Shown: piece by piece, positions 34,816 to 43,912 of the stretch
Numbering within the stretch: position 1 is the first letter of the stretch
Layout: each line of letters begins with the position of its first letter
Assembly (NCBI GenBank): GCA_964591275.1
Contig: CAZQAE010000008.1
Location: forward strand, 31,854-95,853
Source of the DNA: G963674685 sp964591275
Lineage (GTDB): Bacteria > Lernaellota > Lernaellaia > JACKCT01
Length of the DNA stretch: 64,000 nt
Reading direction: 5' to 3'
Made by a program: the position numbers and the translations under genes
Notes under the pieces: generated by a model
What the model was told of the DNA's origin: nothing
Databases searched by the model: none
Seen by the model: the letters and a program-made list of their open reading frames with translations, nothing else

Positions 34816-37080
34816 GTGAAAGATCTCATTTCCTTAGCGCTCGTGGCTTTAATGTTCATCTGCCTGGGCCTTGGTGTTTCCTGCGACTGCGCCGACGATG
34901 ACGATGACGCAAACGATGATACGGATGACGACACCGGCGATGATGACGCCGACGATGACTCACAGACTTTCGAGCATCGAAGCGTCATCAGCCTTAACGG
35001 AGCATGGGGGGTCGAGCAGGCAAATCTGAGCGACGGGCCGCCGGAGCAATTCGGGCACACCGCGCCGGTTCCCGCATTATTAAATTCAGCCGAACCACCC
35101 TTTGAGGACATGGGTAAACCCAGCTCCCTTCGCGAAGTCTTCTGGTACAAAACCACTTTCGACGGACCTGATTCGCGCGACATCGCCACCTTAAACATCC
35201 ACAAGGCCAAATACGGCATCGCCGTCTGGCTCAACGGTCGCTATGTCGGCGAGCACCTGGGTTCATACACCCTAGCCTCTTTCGATGTCTCCGGCGCCAT
35301 TCAACCGGGAATGACAAACACCTTGCTGGTGCGCGTGGGAGCCACGAGGGAAAGCGTGCCGGCCTGGGTTCCGGCCGGGCAAGACGCCGAGAAGCAGTTC
35401 TGGATTCCGGGCATTTACGATGATGTCGAAGTGATTGTCAGCGATTCCCCGCGCATTGTCCGCGTCAAGGTGGAGCCTGATATCGCCGGTGAAACCGCGG
35501 TGGTCATTGTCACCTTAAAAAACGACCACGACGAAACAAAAAATATCACGCTGGCCAGCGCCGTCAGCGAGTGGGAAGAGACAACAAGCGTCAGCGACGA
35601 GTTTTCAGACGACATCAGCCTTGCGCCCATGGAAGAGCGCTCGGTCCAGCAGATCATCCCCATCGAAAACGCCCGCCTGTGGTCTTGCGATGATCCCTTT
35701 TTGTACCAGGTGGAAACGTCCGTAAAAAGCGACGGGGGCGTTCTGGACAACCTCGACACCCGGTTCGGCATGAGAAAAATCGAATGGCGTTCCGGTGAGG
35801 ATAAAGGATTTTATCTTAATGATGAGAGGATGTACCTGCGTGGATCGAATATAACGCTTCATCGATTTTTTGAAGACCCCCTGGCGGGGGCGCTGCCCTG
35901 GGACGAGGACTGGGTCCGCAAGTTATTGACCGAATATCCCCAGCAGCTCCACTGGAACAGCTTTCGCTTTTCGCTCGGCAGGGCGCCCAACTTCTGGTAC
36001 GACATCGCTGACGAAGAGGGGCTGATTTTGGCGGACGAATTTCAGATGTGGGACTTCATCGACGACGCCAATAAACCATGGTCCGAAGATGAGATGGTCG
36101 TGGAATTCACGGAGTGGATCCAGGAGAGCTGGAACCATCCTTCGATTGCCTGGTGGGATTCTTCCAATGAATCCTTCGCTCGAATAGCCACGCGCGTTGT
36201 CGATCGCGTCCGCCATCTCGATCCAACCCGGCAATGGGAGAACGGCGGTTTCAAGCCGCCCCACGATTCCGCCGATCCCATAGAGGATCACCCATACATT
36301 TTCTTTACGCTCTTTGTGCACAATGACGTGGACAACATTGATGACAACGACGGACTGCCTCCGCAGGGCGGTCTCCCTACCGTGGTACGTTTCACCTGGG
36401 ACGCTTCCGAACAACCCTATATCAACAACGAATATGGCTGGCTCTGGATCAACCGCGACGGATCGCCGACATTTGTGACCCTGAAGGTTTACTACGATCT
36501 GCTCGGCGGGTTTGGCCCCTTTAGCGCGGAGATTCATCGCGAGGCCTACGCTTATCTCGTGGGCGGAATGACCGAGTTCTGGCGGGCCAAACGCGGCTAT
36601 GAAGCCATCCAGCACTTCACCTATCTGGGTTACTCCAGGCCATGGGGCAATACGAGCGACAACTTCATCGACGTCGAAAACCTGGTGCTGGAGCCGCGCT
36701 GGTTTGAGTATGCCCGAAACGCCTTTGCCCCCTTCATGGTCTACCTGGACACCTGGCGCGAAAACTATATTCCGGATGTTATTGAGCAAATTCCGGTGCA
36801 GGTGATCAACGACCACAACACGCCGCAGTCGGCGATGCTCAGCGTTCTGGCCATCGATCCTTTGGGCAATATCCTTGTTGAATCAAGCGAACTCCCCATT
36901 ACACTCGATCCCCTGGGAGCGGGAGACTATCTGCTGGATCTACAAATGCCGGATGCCGCCAAGTATATGCTTTTCGCAAAGCTGACGCCGGACGATCAGC
37001 AGTTGCCTGTCGTCTGGAGCCGCCGGAAGGTGGGATTCGACAATGTCGGCCAGCAGGGCGTCGATCCAAGCAATATTTGA
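34816..37080 (+). CDS. Glycoside hydrolase family 2 lipoprotein
   Basis: This protein has about 754 residues. It starts at a GTG with GGAGTCGAAG upstream. The lipoprotein signal (ICLGLGVSC) is followed by a 25-residue aspartate linker. A GH2 sugar-binding jelly roll follows (FWYKTTFDG, YGIAVWLNGRYVGEHLGSYT), then an Ig-like domain and a TIM barrel. In the barrel, WWDSSNESFA would carry the acid/base Glu (NE motif) and NNEYGWLW the nucleophile Glu. Such enzymes cleave beta-linked mannosides, galactosides or glucuronides. It would act at the cell surface on external glycans. Substrate specificity cannot be read from sequence. Confidence 0.85.
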   Translation: MKDLISLALVALMFICLGLGVSCDCADDDDDANDDTDDDTGDDDADDDSQTFEHRSVISLNGAWGVEQANLSDGPPEQFGHTAPVPALLNSAEPPFEDMGKPSSLREVFWYKTTFDGPDSRDIATLNIHKAKYGIAVWLNGRYVGEHLGSYTLASFDVSGAIQPGMTNTLLVRVGATRESVPAWVPAGQDAEKQFWIPGIYDDVEVIVSDSPRIVRVKVEPDIAGETAVVIVTLKNDHDETKNITLASAVSEWEETTSVSDEFSDDISLAPMEERSVQQIIPIENARLWSCDDPFLYQVETSVKSDGGVLDNLDTRFGMRKIEWRSGEDKGFYLNDERMYLRGSNITLHRFFEDPLAGALPWDEDWVRKLLTEYPQQLHWNSFRFSLGRAPNFWYDIADEEGLILADEFQMWDFIDDANKPWSEDEMVVEFTEWIQESWNHPSIAWWDSSNESFARIATRVVDRVRHLDPTRQWENGGFKPPHDSADPIEDHPYIFFTLFVHNDVDNIDDNDGLPPQGGLPTVVRFTWDASEQPYINNEYGWLWINRDGSPTFVTLKVYYDLLGGFGPFSAEIHREAYAYLVGGMTEFWRAKRGYEAIQHFTYLGYSRPWGNTSDNFIDVENLVLEPRWFEYARNAFAPFMVYLDTWRENYIPDVIEQIPVQVINDHNTPQSAMLSVLAIDPLGNILVESSELPITLDPLGAGDYLLDLQMPDAAKYMLFAKLTPDDQQLPVVWSRRKVGFDNVGQQGVDPSNI

Positions 37081-37363
37081 GGAAAGGCACACATCTTAAA
37101 AATTTTCAGCCTTTTCGTCCGCGCAAGCGAGTAAAATACTTTCGGGAGTATTTTTCGTCTTTGTTTATGACAGAAATTTCATCTTTTTCGATATTCCCTC
37201 AGGCAACCCAATTTTTTTCGCCAATACAACCCATGCGCCTTTTCGCATCCAGGCGATTCTGATAAAACGCCGATCAGATGACACGCGAGAAAACACCTCT
37301 TAGAAACTGAAAAATTACTCAAACGGTCGTGAAAATTTCATGGGCCGTTGAAATGGATTTCTT

Positions 37364-37771
37364 ATGCCGGATAAATTAAAATTGCTGGATCCCGAGTTCG
37401 TGGTTTACGCAAAAACGATGCTGGATGAATTGAAAACACAGGACTTCAAGTACCACGTTGAATGGGGATTTCGAACGAAGATCGAGCAGGCCCGCCTGTT
37501 TAGCATGGGGCGTATTCAAGAGGCAGCTGCGGGGTTCACGCGCAACCGCCCCGGCGAATCTTTCCACAATTACGGCATGGCCATTGATGTCCATCCCGTA
37601 GTCGGGGGAAGGACAAGGAAAGGCCATCCCAGGCTCGAAAGCGAGCTAGCCGCAATCGGCAAAAAAGCCGGCCTCGTCTGGGGCGGCGATTTCACGCCGC
37701 CGGAGCCGCAACACTTTCAGATGCCCGGCGTCACGCTCAAGCAACTGCAAGAAAAAGCCAAAAAGAAATAG
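37364..37771 (+). CDS. M15-family D-Ala-D-Ala or L-Ala-D-Glu peptidase
   Basis: This 135-residue compact protein has the zinc motifs of M15 peptidases, SFHNYGMAIDVHP (His and Asp ligands) near residue 66 and PPEPQHFQMPG (general-base Glu and His ligand) near residue 112. It has no signal peptide, which fits phage-endolysin-like members that exit by holin. The length is that of an endolysin catalytic domain. It could be a prophage remnant or a captured lysin; no other phage gene is nearby. Confidence 0.88.
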   Translation: MPDKLKLLDPEFVVYAKTMLDELKTQDFKYHVEWGFRTKIEQARLFSMGRIQEAAAGFTRNRPGESFHNYGMAIDVHPVVGGRTRKGHPRLESELAAIGKKAGLVWGGDFTPPEPQHFQMPGVTLKQLQEKAKKK

Positions 37772-37781
37772 TCGCCTAGTT

Positions 37782-39551
37782 TCACATTATCAGCAGATTG
37801 TTGAGCAGATCCAGGACCGTCTGGTTCATCCAAACGCTGATATTTGCGCTGTCATATGCCATGAAACCGTGTGGGTTCCAACTGTTCGTATCGACGCCGT
37901 CGGGTAGATCGACGCCAAGCAGTAAGACAATATCCTCCGCAGCCAGGACCACACCGACTTCCTCAGGAATCGTATATCCGGTGGCCGTGCCGGGCAGCGT
38001 GGCAATGATGCTCGGCGACTGCTCGTCTGCCGGCAAGATCAGCAGCACGTAGGCATCAACCGTCGCATTCAGAGTCCATGTCGCCTCTTTCGCTCCATGA
38101 TCGTAAGCGGTCTGCTCATCGAAATAAGGCAGGAACTCAGAATCGGCCAGCCCAATCCCTGACGACCAGGCATCGTGGAAGGGGCTGTACTGAAATGCGA
38201 GAGACAGAACATTACTGTCCATATCCATTTTGAAGATGTCGGTCTTCGCCGCCGCCAGGATGTAATCGGCGTCGGGCACGTCGGCAATGGCCAGATTCAT
38301 CACGCCGCTTTCGTCTGCCATATTCAGGGAAATTGGCGCCAGCGCACGATTCGGTATCTCCGCGATTACAAGACTCAAATAATCCGCATCGGCGTCGGGC
38401 GAATCGACAGTCACGTCGAAAGTGGCCCTGGAATCAGCCATATTCATCGCCTCCAGGCTCGGCGCGCCGCTTCCCGTCCATGTCCCCGGGTCGAGTCCCG
38501 CGTAGGGGATCGTCAGTCCGTCGCGCAACAGCGGTCCGATCAGCGCGGAGATCATGGCGATCTGGTCGCCGCTTTCGATGAAAACCTCAATAATCTCGGT
38601 GAGGGTTTCCAGGGTCAGGACATTTCCAAGGCTGGCTTCGAGCATGAGGCCGGCCACGGGCTTAGGGTCGTCTCCCGACGCAACCGGAAGTTGATAAAAA
38701 TCCCGGTTAGGCATCTGCACCGTGATACCCAGAACATCGTTGACGACAAACGAAGGCACGATGATGTTCATGAAAATGGTCATAAAGTAACTGCTCGCTG
38801 GCGTATAGATGCGAATCTCCACGGAATCCTCGGTGAAAAGCGCCGCAGGATCGTAGGACATAAGCGTTTGCCGCGAGACGCCGTTCATGGCCAATCCCGC
38901 GTAGATGGGATTCGTAATCAGTTGGAGAATCTGCGCCACGTTGTTGATGACCGGATTGTCGAAATCGAGGTTCACGCCCCCTTCGGTCAGGTAGGCGGCG
39001 TCGGAAAGTCCGTAATCGATGCCATAGGAAACCGGTTTGAGCCTGAAATACATCACCGTCGCATCCGCTTCGTAGGTCCAGGCTTGATAGGATTGCTTGT
39101 ATGCGGTCACGCGGGTCGATGCCCTGGCCACGGTGATTTCCGCGTAGCCGTCGGCGTCGGTCAAGACAACATCTCCGGCGATGATTTGCGCGTCGGCGAC
39201 CGGCGAACAGTCCTTGTCGTCGTACACGTACACGCGAATCGTATCCGCCGCCGGACCACCGCCCATCATGATCCCGTCCCCCAAACCCTCGGGATCGGGC
39301 AAAACGCAGGCCAAAGAGTCATATTCAGTGTCCGGATCGACAGGACCCGTGTCGTCGTCGGCATCGTCATCCACGTCGTCGTCCACGTCGTCGTTCACAT
39401 CATCGTTGACGTCGTCGTTGACATCATCGTTGACGTCGTCGTTTGCATCTTCGCCATCGTCGTTGTCATCGTCATCATCCCCGCAGCCGGTCACCAGGAA
39501 ACAAAGCACGACAGCAAGGCAGGCAAAAAGGGTAATAAGTTTTCCGGGCAT
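37782..39551 (-). CDS. Large Asp-rich lipoprotein with carboxypeptidase-regulatory-like domain
   Basis: This 589-residue protein has a lipoprotein signal (FACLAVVLCFLVTGC), then GDDDDDNDD and a 45-residue Asp/Asn/Val tract. A beta domain with RVYVYDDKDCSPVADAQI and VVLTDADGYAEITVA resembles carboxypeptidase-regulatory or Big-type domains. The remaining 420 residues contain many beta strands and no catalytic motif I recognise. It is likely surface-exposed. Convergent with the M15 gene, 10 bp apart. Confidence 0.65.
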   Translation of the reverse strand: MPGKLITLFACLAVVLCFLVTGCGDDDDDNDDGEDANDDVNDDVNDDVNDDVNDDVDDDVDDDADDDTGPVDPDTEYDSLACVLPDPEGLGDGIMMGGGPAADTIRVYVYDDKDCSPVADAQIIAGDVVLTDADGYAEITVARASTRVTAYKQSYQAWTYEADATVMYFRLKPVSYGIDYGLSDAAYLTEGGVNLDFDNPVINNVAQILQLITNPIYAGLAMNGVSRQTLMSYDPAALFTEDSVEIRIYTPASSYFMTIFMNIIVPSFVVNDVLGITVQMPNRDFYQLPVASGDDPKPVAGLMLEASLGNVLTLETLTEIIEVFIESGDQIAMISALIGPLLRDGLTIPYAGLDPGTWTGSGAPSLEAMNMADSRATFDVTVDSPDADADYLSLVIAEIPNRALAPISLNMADESGVMNLAIADVPDADYILAAAKTDIFKMDMDSNVLSLAFQYSPFHDAWSSGIGLADSEFLPYFDEQTAYDHGAKEATWTLNATVDAYVLLILPADEQSPSIIATLPGTATGYTIPEEVGVVLAAEDIVLLLGVDLPDGVDTNSWNPHGFMAYDSANISVWMNQTVLDLLNNLLIM

Positions 39552-39638
39552 TTTCGATTCCTCCTATTTTAGCTTCCGGGCACCTATTTGTTATAGTACG
39601 CATTCTGAATAAGCATGTCACGTACAAGGGAGGATTCA

Positions 39639-39671
39639 ATGATTGGCAAAATGATCGGGACGGTCATTTGA
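39639..39671 (+). other. Ten-codon ORF with strong ribosome site
   Basis: A strong ribosome site (AGGGAGGATTCA) precedes ATG ATT GGC AAA ATG ATC and a stop after ten codons. The same frame after the TGA continues AAIVYAECVY and stops again. Together they look like a broken small membrane peptide or signal sequence. Confidence 0.25.
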
Positions 39672-39791
39672 GCCGCCATCGTATACGCCGAGTGCGTGTA
39701 CTGAATGAAGAAGCTAGAATCCAGAAGCTAGAATCCAGATCATGCATCCCGTGATGGAACTTATCGCCTGTGAAGGTTTTTAGGCTGTTGG

Positions 39792-41291
39792 TTATCCGCA
39801 GCAGGAAGCCTCGTCGTCGTCGTCATCATCGCCCTGATCGGCTTGCACGGTATCGTCATCCAGATCGTCATCGGTCGGGTCGTCATTGATGTCGTCATCA
39901 TCAACCACATCGTCATCCAAGTCATCATCGGCGTCATCATCGTCATCATCGAGATAAGGATTGCCCGGCGGGATGATGTTCATGTACCGCCCCAGCCAGT
40001 AGGCAAGCAGGTAGTCGTGCCCGGGCAGCAGAAGGGCTTCGTTGGTCCCCGTGCAGGTCAAAACGTAGGGCGAACTGTGCCAGAGAAAGTTCTTGTGGCA
40101 CCGGTCGGCGATTTCCTGCGGGTCCAGACTTTGGAGTTCGAATCCTAGGTCAATATTCAGAAGATCCTGCAGCGAAACCATAAGTTCGGAAAGAGAATCA
40201 AGGGGTAGTTCGGAAAGCTCAATGGGGATCTTGAAAAGCGGCGGCTCGGGAAAGTCGCTCACGGATTTGATCACATCTGCGGAGATTTCCTGGTAATCGG
40301 GCGCATCCTCCGCGTGATCGAAAGCGCTGAGATAAATCAAATCGAAAAAGGCATTGTGTGTATTGGCCACGGGATCGTGAATGCCTCTCAAAAACCATTG
40401 GCGATATTGATCGAGCCTGTCGGGATCACCTTCGCTACGCAGGAGGCCGAAAAAGCTTTGGTGGGAAAGACTAAAGGCGTAGTAGCTCTGATAGATATTA
40501 AAAAAACTGAAAGTCTCCACTGGCAACAAATTCACGGCGACGGCGGAAAGGTCCTCATAGATGGCCCAAATTTCCGGGTCGCCCGTAGCCACAGCCGTCG
40601 CCAGGGTCCAATTGGCCGCCATGTATTTCAGCGGGTTGGGCGCGGCGTTCGTGGGGTTACCGTCTTCGCCGAGGATCCACCAGTTCTGCGCGTCGAGGGC
40701 AGTGATGACGTCGACCATATCTTCTTCGATAGTCGCCCTAATCTCCTCGTCATCGACCAGTTCATGCGCCAGCGACATGCCGAAAAACCAGCCGCAATAC
40801 ATGTCGCGGCTCGTGTTGTTGATGTAAAATGACCCTTCCCACTCACCAGTACCGTAGATTGTGCGGTCCGTCGGGTGTCCGATATTATAAGGCCATTCAT
40901 CCTCCGCGGCATAGCGGGCGATAAAGCCGGGTGTCTGCGTGATTCGAAAAAAAGTATGCAGCGTCTCTACGTCCCGCCGAAGCAATTCAAGATCTTGCGG
41001 ATCTTGCGTGACAGCATAACGCAGCGCCGCAGCGCCGAGATGCAGGCCGGTGTGCTCACAGCTATCGCCCTGGTTGCCCAAAAACTCTGTTTCCCAGGAA
41101 TCGGGAGAGGTGAATTGGTGCTGAATCACACCGCCGAAGCCCGGACTCGACCACTGCTGATGCACCTGCTCATACTCCAGCGCTTTATCCAGCAGCTCAT
41201 CGCTATTCCCCGGAGCGGCAAGCACAAAGAACAATAGGAAACTCAGGAAGTATGCGCGAAAACGATGGTTCTCAATCAAAATGTGATCCAA
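39792..41291 (-). CDS. Secreted protein with helical repeats and Asp/CCG C-terminal tail
   Basis: This 499-residue protein has a signal peptide (YFLSFLLFFVLAAPGNS) and a body rich in aromatic helices. Examples are SCEHTGLHLGAAALRYAV, DMYCGWFFGMSLAHELV and YYAFSLSHQSFFGLLRSEGD. It resembles alpha/alpha-toroid glycan enzymes in pattern, but no catalytic motif is certain. The C-terminus is a 50-residue aspartate tract ending DDDDEASCCG. The first codon is TTG and has no clear ribosome site, so the start is uncertain. It is 90 bp downstream of the SGNH gene on the same strand, with a related tail, so they are likely one operon. Confidence 0.65.
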   Translation of the reverse strand: MDHILIENHRFRAYFLSFLLFFVLAAPGNSDELLDKALEYEQVHQQWSSPGFGGVIQHQFTSPDSWETEFLGNQGDSCEHTGLHLGAAALRYAVTQDPQDLELLRRDVETLHTFFRITQTPGFIARYAAEDEWPYNIGHPTDRTIYGTGEWEGSFYINNTSRDMYCGWFFGMSLAHELVDDEEIRATIEEDMVDVITALDAQNWWILGEDGNPTNAAPNPLKYMAANWTLATAVATGDPEIWAIYEDLSAVAVNLLPVETFSFFNIYQSYYAFSLSHQSFFGLLRSEGDPDRLDQYRQWFLRGIHDPVANTHNAFFDLIYLSAFDHAEDAPDYQEISADVIKSVSDFPEPPLFKIPIELSELPLDSLSELMVSLQDLLNIDLGFELQSLDPQEIADRCHKNFLWHSSPYVLTCTGTNEALLLPGHDYLLAYWLGRYMNIIPPGNPYLDDDDDDADDDLDDDVVDDDDINDDPTDDDLDDDTVQADQGDDDDDDEASCCG

Positions 41292-41381
41292 TATTGAAAA
41301 GTATTTGCGAAATTAAATCCCGCAACGATCATTCGCATCGTGGATTTCCCCTAAATACTCTGAAAACAATCGCGACAGTAT

Positions 41382-42698
41382 TTAGCCACAGCACGCGCCT
41401 TCGTCGTCGTCATCGTCGCCGCCACCGCCCTGGTCAGGTTGAACAGTGTCATCATCCGCGTCGTCGTTCATCGTATCATCATCCAGGTCATCGTCATCGT
41501 TGACGTCGTCGTCAACATCATCGTCAGCGTCGTCATTAACGTCATCATCGGCTGTGTCATCGTCCACGTCGTCGTCCACGTCATCATCCGCATCATCGTC
41601 CACGTCGTCGTCTGTCGGCGGCGCAAGGTCCGGCGCGAAGTAGCCGATCATGCGCTCATTGCCCAAACGACTCGGCTCCTCGTCGATAACCGCCCCACCC
41701 AATGTCTCGAAAATCATATCGGCATATGTCTGATGTCCCAGATCGTTGGGATGAACTTCGTCAATGAGATAATCATCGAGCCAAAGGCCGTACAGGCCGC
41801 CGAAGCTGTCCACAAGAACCGTGTCTTCAACGCCGCCCATTGTCTGGCGCACACTTGCCAGGATTTGGTCCAATACCCACGTGGTCAGCGGAAGTATGGC
41901 CGGAGGCAGCAAGCTCGACCATGCGGTGCTGTTGGAGAAGTTTGGATAAAGAATGTAGGCCACATCGCAGTCGGGATTCTCAGCCTGAATCGCCTCCATG
42001 AGATCAATGACGTTGGGAATCATCCCGAAAAGATATTCGGGGTGGTCCAGGAATCTCTGGATGATCACAGCCGGATCATAGGGTGGCCCGTCCTCCACGT
42101 AGGCATCCAGATCATTTCCGCCGAGCGTGATCGTCACCAGATCCGCATCGGCCAATACCGGCAGCAGCCTTTCCTCGAAATAAGCCTTGTCGGAACCCGG
42201 GAGCCATTCCCAGGAGCGGCTTCCGCCGCGGGCCTGGTTGTGGAGCGTCACTTCGGCCAATTCCTCAAAATGCCAGGCCAGGCGTTCGGGATAAGGGTGG
42301 TCGGAGCCTTCAACGCCGATGCTGTCGCCGATGGAAACGATAGTGATCGCGCCTTCTCTGATGGCATTCTGGACGTGCAATGGCCTGTTGCGCGACGTGC
42401 ACAAGTACTCGGCGCCAAGCCCGTAATCAATGAAGTAGCTCCCCGGCTCAAGGTCGGCAAACTCAAAAGACCCGTCATCGCCCGTCATGGCCGATGTTTC
42501 GTCCGCGCCATCGAAAAGATAAACATCGATGTCGGCCAGAGCTGCGTCGCCCTCGCCGATCTCCTGCTCATAGTGAGAGCGTGAGCTTTTATCGGCGTCG
42601 TGATAAACATGACCGCTTAAGGAATCAGCCCAAAGCGCCGCCGGCGAGAAAATAATCAGTGCTAAAAGGAGCGAGGTAATTTTGGTTTTTCTTGTCAT
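41382..42698 (-). CDS. Secreted SGNH/GDSL hydrolase with SdrB-like domain and Asp/CCG tail
   Basis: This 438-residue protein has a signal peptide, then an SdrD-B/prealbumin-like domain (SGHVYHDADKSSRSHYEQEI, TGDDGSFEFADLEPGSYFID). The SGNH hydrolase domain follows: IVSIGDSIGVEG (block I Ser), NQARGGSRSW (block II Gly), TLGGNDLDAYV (block III Asn) and LIDEVHPNDLGHQ (block V Asp-His). All four blocks are present, so it is probably an active esterase. The tail is a 75-residue aspartate tract ending DDDDEGACCG. ATG at 42698 is used, with GAGG eight bases upstream; TTG at 42701 is equally possible. Likely a surface deacetylase or esterase. Confidence 0.82.
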   Translation of the reverse strand: MTRKTKITSLLLALIIFSPAALWADSLSGHVYHDADKSSRSHYEQEIGEGDAALADIDVYLFDGADETSAMTGDDGSFEFADLEPGSYFIDYGLGAEYLCTSRNRPLHVQNAIREGAITIVSIGDSIGVEGSDHPYPERLAWHFEELAEVTLHNQARGGSRSWEWLPGSDKAYFEERLLPVLADADLVTITLGGNDLDAYVEDGPPYDPAVIIQRFLDHPEYLFGMIPNVIDLMEAIQAENPDCDVAYILYPNFSNSTAWSSLLPPAILPLTTWVLDQILASVRQTMGGVEDTVLVDSFGGLYGLWLDDYLIDEVHPNDLGHQTYADMIFETLGGAVIDEEPSRLGNERMIGYFAPDLAPPTDDDVDDDADDDVDDDVDDDTADDDVNDDADDDVDDDVNDDDDLDDDTMNDDADDDTVQPDQGGGGDDDDDEGACCG

Positions 42699-43335
42699 CA
42701 ATGGAACCTCAATGAAAATTCATCTTTTTTTCAAACGCACAACACGATCTTAGTGTAATTAATATACGGATGCATATCAATGACCACCTCATCACACGCA
42801 CATTCATGCGCATTTTTTTGCACTGGACATCTCCATCCTCCTGCTGGATTCGACCCAATCCAACAAGAAATCAGCCCAAGAGGAGTTAGAAACAAGACGG
42901 AATTGAGAGGCAGAAATTGGCTGAAAATATATTGCCATAAATATCACTATTCTAATAAATATTGCATGGCTGTCATGAGAGCTATTTGCGCTGTTGGCGA
43001 ATCCAATAGGGACGGGGCTTTGCGCGGGTCGTATAATTTCTTTCCCCCACGAATTCAAAAGCCTGAAGGGCGACACACTCGACCGGCAATTGATGAAAAT
43101 TGGGGACCCCCATCTATGAAAGCGGGCCGTCAAGTCATAAATCAATTCCTCGTTCGTGTTTTTTGCGCCCCGTATTTTCCACGTTCCTTCACCCATCTAT
43201 TCGAGGTCTTCTTGCCTCATGTTTTCGTACAACGCGCGCCGCCCCACACATTCGGCAGGCCTGTCCGGCCAGGGTGTCCCTCGGAGTCGACGTACAGAGT
43301 TGGAAGCGGGGGAAGTCATGGAGCCTCGTTGTTCG

Positions 43336-43641
43336 CTAATGAATCGTCGGCGCGGTTGATTCGTTTTTGAGCCTGTAATAATAGGTCCGCTGTTTGGTCA
43401 TCGTTTCGCAAACCACGTTCAGCTGGGTTAGGTCAAACTCCTGGTTGTGTCGCCACATCTGAAAAAGGATTCTGGCCAGTCGGTGCGCGACCGCTACGAT
43501 CGCCTTTTTATACCCCTGCTTGACCATGATTCTTCGCCAGTACGGATTGAGCGGGTGTCGCGCCTTGGCCGCCTAGTGAGCCACCTCACAGAGCATGGCT
43601 CGAAGCTCCGGCGACCCAGCCTTGGTGATGTGTCCGAATGA
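43336..43641 (-). pseudogene. IS110-family transposase remnant (C-terminal end)
   Basis: On the minus strand the sequence reads GHITKAGSPELRAMLCEVAH, a stop codon, then AAKARHPLNPYWRRIMVKQG and YKKAIVAVAHRLARILFQMW. This is the last part of an IS110/IS116/IS902-type transposase. The TAG near 43574, loss of the N-terminal DEDD domain and lack of ends make it a relic. The stretch 42702-43335 holds no convincing gene; a 196-codon plus-strand frame there does not look like protein. Confidence 0.8.
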
Positions 43642-43697
43642 AAATAGGTGACCGTGGGGTTTTTGAAAAAGTCTCTTTGAAAAGAAAACGCAGCGTT

Positions 43698-43797
43698 GTC
43701 ATTTCGAGCGAGTCCGAAGGACTTGCCTGAGAAATCCCTTCAAAACAGGACGGTTAAGGGATTCCTCCATTTCGCTTCGCTCCAGTCGGAATGACAG
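43698..43797. repeat. Imperfect inverted-repeat element (MITE-like)
   Basis: The left end TGTCATTTCGAGCGAGTCCG and the reverse complement of the right end (TGTCATTCCGACTGGAGCGA) match at most positions, and the arms meet around AAATCCCTT / AAGGGATT. Elements of this TGTCATTCCGA type are common intergenic repeats in diverse bacteria. No coding frame is present. Confidence 0.7.
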
Positions 43798-43912
43798 GAA
43801 TTGCGCCATTTTTGACTTTTTCAACAGCCCCACTGTCACCAATTATTTGTCACCAAATATCCAAGCTCTCTTTCGCTTTTCGCTAATATCGGAAAACGAA
43901 TCACCCAAAATT

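Noticed and set aside
35923..36816. 297-codon minus-strand open frame
   Set aside because: Antisense to the GH2 enzyme, whose motifs are intact; no recognisable domain.
37364..37771. Prophage region around the M15 peptidase
   Set aside because: No holin, structural, integrase or terminase gene is nearby, so only the enzyme itself is supported.
38175..39572. 465-codon plus-strand open frame
   Set aside because: It is antisense to the Asp-rich lipoprotein at 37782-39551. GAC/GAT-rich sense codons give open antisense frames (GTC/ATC), so length is not evidence here.
41439..42584. 381-codon plus-strand open frame
   Set aside because: Antisense to the SGNH hydrolase with intact catalytic blocks; the frame is open because of the aspartate tract.
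42780..43370. 196-codon plus-strand frame (MTTSSHAHSCAFFC)
   Set aside because: Composition is unlike protein (scattered Cys, His, Pro, Arg), there is no ribosome site, and it runs into the IS110 relic.
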